Positions 41,563 to 50,081 of a stretch of 64,000 nucleotides of DNA are shown piece after piece (the stretch's first letter is position 1; every line of letters starts with the position of its first letter). The notes beneath the pieces are model-generated. The model searched no databases. It was not told the origin of the DNA and saw only the letters and a list, made by a program, of their open reading frames with translations. The stretch comes from an uncultured Bacteroidales bacterium (GTDB lineage: Bacteria; Bacteroidota; Bacteroidia; Bacteroidales; F082). Both the position numbers and the translations under genes were made by a program. The DNA lies in assembly GCA_905234765.1 (NCBI GenBank), contig CAJOIF010000018.1:1-64000 (forward strand), given 5' to 3'.

Positions 41563-44030
41563 TATCTCAACACCGCGTTAAGTTCTTTCTCCATCGCGCT
41601 TTGGATCTTGCCCATAGTTTTTTCTATCACTTTGTCGGTGAGGGTGGTGGTGGGCGACATCAGCACGAAACTCATGGCGTATTGTTTCTTGCCCTCCGGG
41701 ATTTTCTCGCCTTCATAGACGTCAAACAGACTCATGGATTGCAGGATCTTGTTCTCGGCGGCCATGGCGACTTTCTTGACCTCGTCGAAGGTGACGTTCT
41801 TGTCGAAAATCATGGCGAGGTCGCGGCGCACGGCGGGGAACTTCGACAGTGGCTCGAAATGTACTTCCTTGGCCTTGGCCAGACATTGCATCATCAACGT
41901 CCAGTTGAAGGTGGCGTGGTAGACATCCTTCTTCAGGTCGAAATGCTTCAGGGTCTTCTTGCTGAGTTTGCCGAGGGTGACAATTTCCTTGCCGTCAACG
42001 CAATAGGTGGTGGCATAGTCGAAATGCGGCAGGTTGGCTTCCTTGGCTTCCAGTGCGTTTAAGTCGAACTTGAAGTGGTTGAGCACGCCCATGACGTATT
42101 CCTTCAGGTCGAAATAGTCGAGGGCCTTGCTCGGGGCGTTCCACAACTCGGCTTGCTTGTTGCCGGTGAGGAAGAGGTCGAGGCAGGTGTGCTCATTATA
42201 AGGCTTGAGCGGCTTGGTCTCGTCGCCGACTTTGCTTGCGTCGAAGAAATAGACATTGCCGAACTCGAAGAACTTCATGTCGTTGACCTTGCGGTTTTGG
42301 TTGAAGGCGATGCTCTCCAATCCGCCCCACATCAGGGTCTGGCGCATCACGTTGAGGTCGCTGCTCAGCGGGTTGAGTATCTTCACATTCTGGGCCGGGT
42401 CGAAAGCGGGAAAAGCCTCGCTGTAGGCAGCCTTGGTGAGCGAGTTGTTTATGATCTCGTAGAAGCCGTTGGCAACGAGCATGTCGCTGATCTTCTGCTG
42501 CATCTTGTCGGCGTCGGGTTTCACGGCGCGGCTGATGGAAGCATGGATACGGCTCGGAATCTCGATGTTGTCGTAGCCATAGATGCGGAGGATTTCCTCG
42601 ACCACATCAGCGGGACGTGTCACATCGACTTTGCTGGTGTGCACATCGACGACCACATGTTTGTCGTCTTGCTCAACAACTTGACATTCAAGGCTCTTCA
42701 GTATGTTGACGGCTTGGGTCGGGTCGATGACCTTGCCAGCCACTTTGTTCAGGTAGTCGAATTTCAGGTCCACACGGGCAGGGGCGAAGTCGCCGTTCTT
42801 CACGTCCTTGATCTCAGAAGAGATGGTGCCACCAGCCAACTCCTTTATTAATAAGGCGGCACGTTTCAGGGCGTAGAGGGTGATGTTCGGGTCGGCGCCG
42901 CGCTCATAGCGGAACGAAGCGTCGGTCTGCAAGCCGTGGAACTTGGCTGTTTTGCGGATGCTGGTGGGGTTGAAATAGGCGCTTTCGAGGAAGATGTTGG
43001 TGGTTTCCATGGTCACGCCGGACTTCTGCCCGCCAAACACGCCGCCGATGCACATGGGCTCTTCGGCGTTGCAAATCATCAGGTTGCGGCTGTTGAGCTT
43101 GCGCTCCACGCCGTCGAGGGTGACGAAAGGCGTGCCTTCGGGCATGCATTTCACAACGACCTTCTTGCCCGTGATTTTGTCCGCGTCGAAGGCGTGCATG
43201 GGTTGGCCCACTTCCATCAGCACATAGTTGGTGATGTCCACGATGTTGTTGATGCTGCGGATGCCCACAGCGGCGAGGCGGTTTTTCAGCCAGGTGGGTG
43301 AGTCGCTCACCTTCACGCCGCTGATGGTGACGCCCGAGTAGCGCGGGCAGGCTTGCGTGTCTTCAACAACGACATCAATATCATAGTTGTGGTTTTCCAC
43401 TTTGAAGTCGTCCACCGAGGGACGGATGAGATGGTATTTGGTGGTGTTCTCGCGCTGGTTGAGGGCAGCCACGAGGTCGCGGGCTGAGCCGATGTGTGAG
43501 GTGGCGTCGCTGCGGTTGGCGGTGAGGCCGATTTCAATCGTATAGTCTTCTTCCACAGGAAAATAGAACGAGGCGGGCTTGCCTACTTCGTAATCGTCGG
43601 GCAGCACCATGATGCCTTCATGCGAGGTGCCAAGTTGCAACTCGTCTTCGGCGCAAATCATGCCTTCTGAAACTTCTCCACGAATCTTGCCCTTCTTGAT
43701 GGTGATGTGTTCGTCGCCAATCCAGAGTTCGGTGTTAATGGTGGCCACAAGCACCTTTTGGCCTGCCGCCACGTTGGGTGCGCCGCACACGATGTGCAGA
43801 GGCTCTTCGCCGCCGACATCGACGGTGGTGATGTGCAGGTGGTCGGAGTTGGGGTGGTCGATGCAGGTGAGCACCTTACCCACGACGACACCTTTCAGTG
43901 CGCCTTTCACCGATTGGAAGGGTGTCAGGTCTTCCACTTCGAGGCCCGTGGAGGTCAATATCTCGCTGACTTTCTCAGCCGAATAGTCGCAGTTGACATA
44001 TTGTTTCAACCAGTTGTAGGAAATTTTCAT
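41562..44030 (-). CDS. pheT: Phenylalanine--tRNA ligase beta subunit
   Basis: 822 aa, the usual length. An N-terminal EMAP/Trbp-type tRNA-binding domain (~42-150, VVGKVLTCIDHPNSDHLHIT), B3/4 editing domain with QTDASFRYERGADP, B5 domain and C-terminal ferredoxin-fold anticodon-binding domain (VRRDLAMIFDKNVTFDEV) are all present. It pairs with PheS, which is not in the window. It is first in the five-gene unit to secG. A -7 element is at 44054-44061. Confidence 0.97.
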   Translation of the reverse strand: MKISYNWLKQYVNCDYSAEKVSEILTSTGLEVEDLTPFQSVKGALKGVVVGKVLTCIDHPNSDHLHITTVDVGGEEPLHIVCGAPNVAAGQKVLVATINTELWIGDEHITIKKGKIRGEVSEGMICAEDELQLGTSHEGIMVLPDDYEVGKPASFYFPVEEDYTIEIGLTANRSDATSHIGSARDLVAALNQRENTTKYHLIRPSVDDFKVENHNYDIDVVVEDTQACPRYSGVTISGVKVSDSPTWLKNRLAAVGIRSINNIVDITNYVLMEVGQPMHAFDADKITGKKVVVKCMPEGTPFVTLDGVERKLNSRNLMICNAEEPMCIGGVFGGQKSGVTMETTNIFLESAYFNPTSIRKTAKFHGLQTDASFRYERGADPNITLYALKRAALLIKELAGGTISSEIKDVKNGDFAPARVDLKFDYLNKVAGKVIDPTQAVNILKSLECQVVEQDDKHVVVDVHTSKVDVTRPADVVEEILRIYGYDNIEIPSRIHASISRAVKPDADKMQQKISDMLVANGFYEIINNSLTKAAYSEAFPAFDPAQNVKILNPLSSDLNVMRQTLMWGGLESIAFNQNRKVNDMKFFEFGNVYFFDASKVGDETKPLKPYNEHTCLDLFLTGNKQAELWNAPSKALDYFDLKEYVMGVLNHFKFDLNALEAKEANLPHFDYATTYCVDGKEIVTLGKLSKKTLKHFDLKKDVYHATFNWTLMMQCLAKAKEVHFEPLSKFPAVRRDLAMIFDKNVTFDEVKKVAMAAENKILQSMSLFDVYEGEKIPEGKKQYAMSFVLMSPTTTLTDKVIEKTMGKIQSAMEKELNAVLR

Positions 44031-44053
44031 TTTCGTTCAGATTTATTGAGCGG

Positions 44054-44061
44054 CAAAGATA
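44054..44061 (-). promoter_or_regulatory. Predicted -7 element of the pheT operon
   Basis: CAAAGATA (TATCTTTG on the coding strand) fits TAnnTTTG, 24 bases upstream of the pheT ATG. Confidence 0.6.
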
Positions 44062-44136
44062 CAAAAAACTGACAAAATGGCACGAAAAAAAAAGTAAAAT
44101 AGTATAGGGTTGGAAGTGCTTAAAGAAGTGGAGTGA

Positions 44137-45267
44137 TTATCCCTCCAACTCCAACCGAATAATCTCCCAAAACATCCCCATTCCAATTTCCAAAATGTCG
44201 TCAGGGAAATCGAACATCGGGTCATGAAGTGCAGGCTGCTCCAGTCCTGAACCTAAACCGAAGAAACCGATGGGGCAGACACTGCCAAACCTTCCAAAGT
44301 CCTCCGACCAGCGGAAGGGCTCGTCCAAGTGACCGAGACTCAGTTCAAGGTTTTGGGCAGCTTGTTCGATGGTTTTCACGCAGTTTGGGTCGCTGTTGGT
44401 GGCGGCGAAGGCTTCGTGCATCGAGAAGTTGAAGTCGAAGAGATAGTCTTTGGCTTTGGCGCGACAGAACTCGATGATTTCTGTGGACATCAGTTCCAAG
44501 TTGCGGTCATTGAAACTGCGCAGGGTGAGCCAAATCTCGGCATGACCGGGGGCTACGCCAAAAGTTTCCTCGCCTAAGATGGCGTGCGTGATGACAAAGG
44601 TAGTCAAAGGCTTGACAGCTTTCAGTTGCTCACGCTTTTTCTCCAAGTGATGGATGAGTTGGGCTAACAGCTCAGAAGGACTGTGTCCTGTCTCGGGTTG
44701 CGAGGCGTGTGCTGTGCGACCATCGAATACTAGTTTCAATCCAAACGAAGCCGCCGCAAAGCAGCCTCCACGCACCATAATTTGGCCTTTCTCGAAGCCA
44801 GGTAGGTTGTGCAGTCCGTATGCCAAGTCTGGCTTGATTTGCTCGAACTGGGGATCGTTGAGAATGGTTTGGGCACCTTGTCCAGTTTCCTCGGCAGGCT
44901 GGAAGAGCAGCACCACCTCGCCTTGGTCGGGGCGTTGTTCGCCGAGCCATTGGGCCAATCCGCAGAGGATAGTGGCATGGCCGTCGTGGCCGCATTTGTG
45001 CGAAACGCCTTGGTTTTGTGAACGATAGGTGAGGTTGTTCGGCTCGGGGATATGCAGTGCGTCGATGTCGCCTCGGATGAGGATGCGCTTGCCAGGCTTC
45101 GCACCTTTATAAATAGCCGCCAAACCGTAGCCGCCGATTTTCTCGATGATTTGGTCAGGTTGGGTCTGTTTTACCCATTCGTTCAAAATTTTGTTGGTCA
45201 ACGCCTCTTGTCCCGAAAGTTCGGGGTGGGCGTGAAGGATATGGCGAAGTTCTATCAGGCTCTGCAT
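44137..45267 (-). CDS. M20-family amidohydrolase/peptidase
   Basis: 376 aa from ATG 45267 (MQSLIELRHILHAHPEL). The frame is open to 45417, but the upstream part runs through dispersed repeat B and precedes the promoter. Metal-site motifs HKCGHDGHA (CGHDGH) and the LLFQPAEETGQGAQ element are visible, with GLHNLPG after them and HDPMFDFPD at the end, as in IAA-amino acid/N-acyl amino acid hydrolases. It removes an acyl group from an amino acid or amide; substrate unknown. It is divergent from manA. Confidence 0.9.
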   Translation of the reverse strand: MQSLIELRHILHAHPELSGQEALTNKILNEWVKQTQPDQIIEKIGGYGLAAIYKGAKPGKRILIRGDIDALHIPEPNNLTYRSQNQGVSHKCGHDGHATILCGLAQWLGEQRPDQGEVVLLFQPAEETGQGAQTILNDPQFEQIKPDLAYGLHNLPGFEKGQIMVRGGCFAAASFGLKLVFDGRTAHASQPETGHSPSELLAQLIHHLEKKREQLKAVKPLTTFVITHAILGEETFGVAPGHAEIWLTLRSFNDRNLELMSTEIIEFCRAKAKDYLFDFNFSMHEAFAATNSDPNCVKTIEQAAQNLELSLGHLDEPFRWSEDFGRFGSVCPIGFFGLGSGLEQPALHDPMFDFPDDILEIGMGMFWEIIRLELEG

Positions 45268-45285
45268 AGGTCTTTTGATTTGGTG

Positions 45286-45293
45286 CAAAAGTA
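45286..45293 (-). promoter_or_regulatory. Predicted -7 element of the amidohydrolase gene
   Basis: CAAAAGTA (TACTTTTG on the coding strand) fits TAnnTTTG. It implies a short leader of about 12 bases before ATG 45267. Confidence 0.5.
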
Positions 45294-45324
45294 CGTGTTT
45301 TTTCATTATTCCAAAATAATGTCT

Positions 45325-45332
45325 TATCTTTG
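45325..45332 (+). promoter_or_regulatory. Predicted -7 element of manA
   Basis: TATCTTTG fits TAnnTTTG. The implied start of transcription (~45340) puts the whole family B hairpin (45349-45416) in the manA 5' leader. Confidence 0.5.
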
Positions 45333-45348
45333 CCCCCAAATTCATTAC

Positions 45349-45418
45349 GACGCGAGACTGCGAGACACGAGACGCGAGTCTTTGTCCCGTGTCCCGAAGT
45401 CCCGTGCCCCGTGTCAAT
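45349..45418. repeat. Dispersed repeat family B, hairpin copy in the manA leader
   Basis: The left arm GACGCGAGACTGCGAGACAC and the right arm ending AGTCCCGTGCCCCGTGTC fold into a long imperfect hairpin around TCTTTG. It is the reverse complement of the 25373-25447 copy. It ends 8 bases before the manA ATG. Confidence 0.75.
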
Positions 45419-45425
45419 TTGAACT

Positions 45426-46421
45426 ATGCAAACCGTACTATATCCCCTGAAATTTAAGCCCATCTTCAAAGATAAGATTTGGGGCGGACGCAAAATCAAG
45501 GAAGTCCTTGGAATGGACTATGGCTCACTGCCCAATTGCGGCGAGGTGTGGCTACTCTCGGGTATCTGGGACGAGCAGAGCGAAATCGCCAACGGCGACT
45601 TTGAGGGCGACGAGATCAACGACCTCGTGGAGACTTTCATGGGCGACCTTGTCGGTGAGAGCGTCTTCGACAAATACGGTGAGCAATTCCCGCTTTTGTT
45701 GAAGATTATCGATGCCAACGACTGGCTCTCGGTGCAGGTGCATCCCGATGATGAACTGGCCGAGAAACGTGACTTGGGTAACGGCAAGACCGAGATGTGG
45801 TACGTGATGCAGGCCGACAAAGACGCCGAACTCGTCATGGGCTTCAACCGCGAGATGACGCGAATGGATTATGTCAATGTATTGAGAAACAATAAGCTGC
45901 AATCGGTCTTGAACCACGAGCAAGTCAAAAAAGACGATGTGTTTTTCATTCCAGCAGGGCGCGTTCACGCTTTGGGACCAGGCATCTTGGTGGCCGAGAT
46001 ACAGCAGACGAGCGACACCACCTACCGCATTTACGACTGGGACCGTATCAACGAGGCGGGTATGAGCCGCGAACTGCACATTCCGCAGTCGGTGGAGGCC
46101 ATTGACGGTACGATGCCCGAAAGTTACAAGATGGATGTGGCGGATGTGATGAACAAGACGGTTCCCGTCGTTGATTGCCAGTATTTTGTGACCAACTTGC
46201 TCCAGCTTGAGGGCGAGATGGAGAAGGACTATTCCAACCTCGATTCGTTTGTGATTTTGATGCCTTTGGAGGGTAATTTTACCTTGAATTGGGAAAATGG
46301 CGCGGTATTTGTAAGTGCAGGGGAATGTGTCTTGATTCCAAACCTCATCAAAAAGGTCATTATCAGGGCTGAACACTACTGCAAAATGCTTGAAATCTAT
46401 TGTCAACTTGAAGAAGAATAA
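45426..46421 (+). CDS. manA: Class I mannose-6-phosphate isomerase
   Basis: 331 aa. Zinc-site residues Gln104 and His106 lie in SVQVHPDDELAE, with the later PAGRVHALGPGI segment giving another His. EVWLLSG near 40-46 is also typical. It interconverts mannose 6-phosphate and fructose 6-phosphate, feeding GDP-mannose and related sugar nucleotides. It may use the same leader RNA as the family B hairpin. The TlpA-like gene follows 43 bp on; a shared message is possible. Confidence 0.95.
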   Translation: MQTVLYPLKFKPIFKDKIWGGRKIKEVLGMDYGSLPNCGEVWLLSGIWDEQSEIANGDFEGDEINDLVETFMGDLVGESVFDKYGEQFPLLLKIIDANDWLSVQVHPDDELAEKRDLGNGKTEMWYVMQADKDAELVMGFNREMTRMDYVNVLRNNKLQSVLNHEQVKKDDVFFIPAGRVHALGPGILVAEIQQTSDTTYRIYDWDRINEAGMSRELHIPQSVEAIDGTMPESYKMDVADVMNKTVPVVDCQYFVTNLLQLEGEMEKDYSNLDSFVILMPLEGNFTLNWENGAVFVSAGECVLIPNLIKKVIIRAEHYCKMLEIYCQLEEE

Positions 46422-46464
46422 AGCTTAAAATATATAAATATTTATAAATCAATAAGTTAAAAAA

Positions 46465-46968
46465 ATGAAAAAGCTAATGACACTTTTGCTGATGGCTCTG
46501 ATGGTGACGGGTCTTCATGCGCAATCGAAATCGGATTTGCCGAATGTCACTTTGAAAGACTTGAACGGCAAGGATGTAAACGTCTCCAAACTGTCGAACA
46601 ACGGCAACCCCATTGTCCTCACTTTCTGGGCCACATGGTGCGGTCCTTGCATCAAGGAACACAATGCCCTGAATGATGTGTATCAGGACTGGCAGGACGA
46701 GACAGGCGTGAAGATTTATGCAGTCTCCATCGACGATTCGCGTTCAACCGCCAAGGTGAAACCCACGGTGGAAGGCAAGGGCTGGGATTTCAACATTCTG
46801 TTGGATGTGAACAGTGACCTGAAACGCGCCATGAACGTGAGCAACCCGCCGCATACCTTCCTCTTTGACGGCAGTGGCAAGCTCGTTTATCAGCATACGG
46901 GCTATATTGATGGAGGCGAGGATGATCTTTACGAAGAGATTTTGAAAATAGCCAAGAAGAAAAAGTAA
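46465..46968 (+). CDS. TlpA-like periplasmic thioredoxin
   Basis: 167 aa. The signal peptide ends at about residue 20 (TGLHAQ), and the active site FWATWCGPC has Cys59 and Cys62. The overall layout is that of a TlpA/ResA thiol-disulfide oxidoreductase. It is followed by a barrel and an Omp28-like gene in an apparent unit, suggesting it keeps the thiols of those or other exported proteins reduced. Confidence 0.92.
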   Translation: MKKLMTLLLMALMVTGLHAQSKSDLPNVTLKDLNGKDVNVSKLSNNGNPIVLTFWATWCGPCIKEHNALNDVYQDWQDETGVKIYAVSIDDSRSTAKVKPTVEGKGWDFNILLDVNSDLKRAMNVSNPPHTFLFDGSGKLVYQHTGYIDGGEDDLYEEILKIAKKKK

Positions 46969-46979
46969 ATCAAGCGGTT

Positions 46980-48722
46980 ATGCGAAAACACATACTACCT
47001 TTAATCGCACTCGCCCTGGCATTCAGTTTCACGGCGAGTGCACAGTCGTTTCTTGAAAACGGCAAAGTAAATGGCAGCTTCCAAACCGATGGCCAGTATT
47101 ATATGCTTGACAAAGGCATCGGTATCACTGACCTCAAAGACAAACAGTTCGGCCTCAACAGTTTTGGAAAGGTGAACTACTCCAACGAGAATTTCATGGC
47201 AGGCATCCGTTTTGAGGCCTTTATGCCTCCGATGAACGGATTTCGTGAGGAATTGGAAGGCGTTGGCCTGGCCAATTTCTTTGCCACTTATAGTAACGAC
47301 TTCATTAGTGTCACTGTGGGTGATGTCTACGACCAGTTCGGCAGCGGATTGGTGTTTCGCGCTTATGAAGAGTGGTCACTGGGTTTTGACAACTCACTGC
47401 GAGGCGGACGTGTGGTGTTACGTCCTATCAAAGGTGTGACTTTGAAGGGTGTCTATGGCCGTCAGCGTTGCTATTGGGCTCCTTATCTTGAGCGGGACTT
47501 CAAAAACAGTGATGACTATCGAGGCTTTGTGCGTGGCGTGGACGGAGAATGGGATTTCAATCAAAGCATCCCTTCACTGAACGAATCCAAGTTTAGGATG
47601 TCTTTGGGAGGTAGTTTCGTTAGCAAGATGCAAGAGGACAAGAGTAACGTCTATGACATTCCTGAGAATGTGAGTGCCACGGCAGGCCGCATCAATTTGG
47701 GCTATGGCCGCGTGTCGTTCTCAACGGAATATGCCTATAAGATCAACGACCCGTCGTTTATTAACAACTATATCTATAGCGAAGGTCGGGCTTTGCTCTC
47801 GTCATTGTCCTATTCACAAAAGGGCTTTGGCGCTGTCTTGCAGGTGAAACGTGTTGATAATATGAGCTTTAAGTCGAATTATGAAGCGAAGGAGAATGAC
47901 TTGGACATCAACTTTATTCCACCTATTAATTATACGCACACGCACAGCTTGCCGTCGATGTATACCTATTCCACGCAACCCAATGGCGAGATGGCGGCAC
48001 AGCTGCAAATCAACTACACCATCCCGAAAGGAACATTCTTGGGCGGCAAATACGGCACCAAACTCGCCTTTAACATGAGTCAGGTGAACGACATCGTCCG
48101 CGATTCCGTCCCGTTTGGCAATGAAATGGGTCTGAATGAGCCTGGTTCGTTGGGATACACCTCGAAGTTCTTTGCCATCAGCGACCACAAGTTTTTCCGC
48201 GACATCAACTTTGAGGTCGACAAGAAAATCAGCAAGGACTGGCATCTGACGGCGCAGTACATCAATCTGTATTACGACATCGAGACTATTGAAGGTCATG
48301 AAGAATCGCCCGCAGTGAAGGCCAATATCGGCTTTATGGATGTGTCATACAAGATCAACAAGCGTCAGAGTGTGCGCCTCGAATTGCAAGGCTTGTGGGA
48401 GAACGAAGTCCACAAAGGTTATGCTTATGACGAAGACAACCAGAAGGACTACCAGAAGCGTGGCGACTGGGCGGCGGCTTTGTTGGAATACACCATTTCG
48501 CCCCATTGGTCGTTTTCTATCGCCGACAAATGGAATTACGGCAACCCCGTTGAGGAGTACCGCGACCATTATTTCACGGGTTCCATCACTTATATCCACG
48601 AGGCCACGCGCATTATGTTGAGCGGTGGTCGCCAGAGTGAGGGCGTGGTGTGTGTCGGTGGCGTATGTCGCACCGTTCCTGCTTCGAGCGGCGTTTCTTT
48701 GACAGTGTCGACCAGTTTTTAA
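46980..48722 (+). CDS. DUF6029-type outer-membrane barrel protein
   Basis: 580 aa with a signal peptide (FSFTASAQ, ~22) and a long series of amphipathic beta strands ending in the aromatic C-terminus SLTVSTSF. No plug or carboxypeptidase domain is present, so it is a porin-like barrel rather than a TonB receptor. The family is commonly found next to TlpA- and Omp28-like genes, as here (gaps 11 and 27 bp). Its function is not established. Confidence 0.8.
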   Translation: MRKHILPLIALALAFSFTASAQSFLENGKVNGSFQTDGQYYMLDKGIGITDLKDKQFGLNSFGKVNYSNENFMAGIRFEAFMPPMNGFREELEGVGLANFFATYSNDFISVTVGDVYDQFGSGLVFRAYEEWSLGFDNSLRGGRVVLRPIKGVTLKGVYGRQRCYWAPYLERDFKNSDDYRGFVRGVDGEWDFNQSIPSLNESKFRMSLGGSFVSKMQEDKSNVYDIPENVSATAGRINLGYGRVSFSTEYAYKINDPSFINNYIYSEGRALLSSLSYSQKGFGAVLQVKRVDNMSFKSNYEAKENDLDINFIPPINYTHTHSLPSMYTYSTQPNGEMAAQLQINYTIPKGTFLGGKYGTKLAFNMSQVNDIVRDSVPFGNEMGLNEPGSLGYTSKFFAISDHKFFRDINFEVDKKISKDWHLTAQYINLYYDIETIEGHEESPAVKANIGFMDVSYKINKRQSVRLELQGLWENEVHKGYAYDEDNQKDYQKRGDWAAALLEYTISPHWSFSIADKWNYGNPVEEYRDHYFTGSITYIHEATRIMLSGGRQSEGVVCVGGVCRTVPASSGVSLTVSTSF

Positions 48723-48749
48723 CAGTTTCAAATCATAAATTCAATTGCA

Positions 48750-50063
48750 ATGAAAGAAAAAATAAGAATATCTGCCTTGTTACTGGCTGTTGTGCTTGGC
48801 ATGATTGCATGTGACGTTAAGAAGGAACCCTACATTGAAGGAGAAGATCAAAAGAAAGAAATGCTGCGCTTTGATGTGGGAGATGTGAAAGGCGTGATAG
48901 ACGAGGCTTCCAAAACAGTGACACTCAAATTCAAAGATAGTATTGATTTTAGTCATTTGGTTCCTACCATTGAGGTATCAAGGTATGCCACTGTTGAGCC
49001 GGAATCGGGTGTGGCACAGGATTTTACGTTGCCTGTTTGCTATACTGTTACCGCTTTTGACGGCAGTACGGCCAAGTATATGGTGACGGCTACCGTGCTT
49101 GATGGTGTCGATGAAAAGAAAATGGTATCGTTCAAGACAGAAAGCCCTCAATGTGTAGGTTTCATCCATGAGATGACCAAGACGGTTGCGCTGATTGTCC
49201 CGGAAAATACGGATATTACCCATCTTGCCCCAACGATTGAGGTCTCGGAAGGTGCTACGGTTGAACCGGCATCAGGCGTTGCGCAAGACTTCACCAATCC
49301 CGTGGAATATACGGTGACGGCTATGAATGGAACAACCGTTGTTTACACGGTGACGGCTTCAAAACCCACGGGGAAAACGGTGCTTCTGAATGACTATACG
49401 GGAGTGCGTTGTGTCAACTGTCCCGCAGCGTCCGAATTGGCACATAACCTTTTGGAGCAATATGGTTCGCGTTTGGCTGTCATGAGCATTCACGCAGGGT
49501 CTTTGGCAGCGCCTCCTACGGGTTCTTCGTTCCCGGATTTCCGTACCGAGGAAGGAACAGAGTGGTATGGCAACAACGCTTCCAATCCTTTGGGCTCTGT
49601 TGACCGAGTGAAACTGCTTCAGGGCTATACTTTGCAGGACAACAGCTGGGCAGATGCCGTCGCTACTGCTATGGAAGAGACGCAGACGGTTGAAATCGTG
49701 GTAGACAACTTCTACGATGAGGCCTCGCGTATGCTGACTACTACCATTGATGCTCAAGCACTTGGTTCGCTTTCAGGAGATTTGGCTGTTACCGTTTGTT
49801 TGATGGAAGACAACATCGTTGGTATGCAGGTGACCACAAGCGGCTTGCAGAATGATTATGTACATCGTCACGTGTTTCGTGGAACTTTGAACGGGACTTA
49901 CGGAGAGAATATCCAATTTAATGGTGACAATCAGTTTAGCAAGTCATTCTATAAGGAGATCCCCGACAACTTCGATGCTTCCAATTGCTACATTGTTGCC
50001 TATATCTATGACAATAGTCAGAATATGAAGATCTTGCAAACGGCTGTCAAGAAGATGAAATAA
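48750..50063 (+). CDS. Omp28-related lipoprotein with two DUF5018-like repeats
   Basis: 437 aa. The lipoprotein signal ends in LGMIAC (Cys21). Two adjacent ~85-residue repeats share (V/A)PTIEVS-x-(Y/G)ATVEP(E/A)SGVAQDFT, followed by a thioredoxin-like Omp28 domain starting at ~210 with VLLNDYTGVRCVNCPAASELA, which contains a CxxC. It ends the TlpA-DUF6029 group. Surface display through the lipid anchor and a redox role are plausible. Confidence 0.85.
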   Translation: MKEKIRISALLLAVVLGMIACDVKKEPYIEGEDQKKEMLRFDVGDVKGVIDEASKTVTLKFKDSIDFSHLVPTIEVSRYATVEPESGVAQDFTLPVCYTVTAFDGSTAKYMVTATVLDGVDEKKMVSFKTESPQCVGFIHEMTKTVALIVPENTDITHLAPTIEVSEGATVEPASGVAQDFTNPVEYTVTAMNGTTVVYTVTASKPTGKTVLLNDYTGVRCVNCPAASELAHNLLEQYGSRLAVMSIHAGSLAAPPTGSSFPDFRTEEGTEWYGNNASNPLGSVDRVKLLQGYTLQDNSWADAVATAMEETQTVEIVVDNFYDEASRMLTTTIDAQALGSLSGDLAVTVCLMEDNIVGMQVTTSGLQNDYVHRHVFRGTLNGTYGENIQFNGDNQFSKSFYKEIPDNFDASNCYIVAYIYDNSQNMKILQTAVKKMK

Positions 50064-50081
50064 CCTGAATACAGGACTGTT

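Noticed and set aside
42075..42851. 258-codon open frame antisense to pheT
   Set aside because: pheT is intact and conserved; the antisense frame lacks a promoter and any recognisable domain.
45268..45417. 50-codon N-terminal extension of the amidohydrolase frame
   Set aside because: It is translated dispersed repeat B plus the promoter region; the family start matches ATG 45267.
46422..46464. AT-rich near-palindrome (ATATATAAATATTTATA) between manA and the TlpA-like gene
   Set aside because: No G/C stem or T-run for a terminator and no TAnnTTTG; it may be a promoter but the evidence is too weak.
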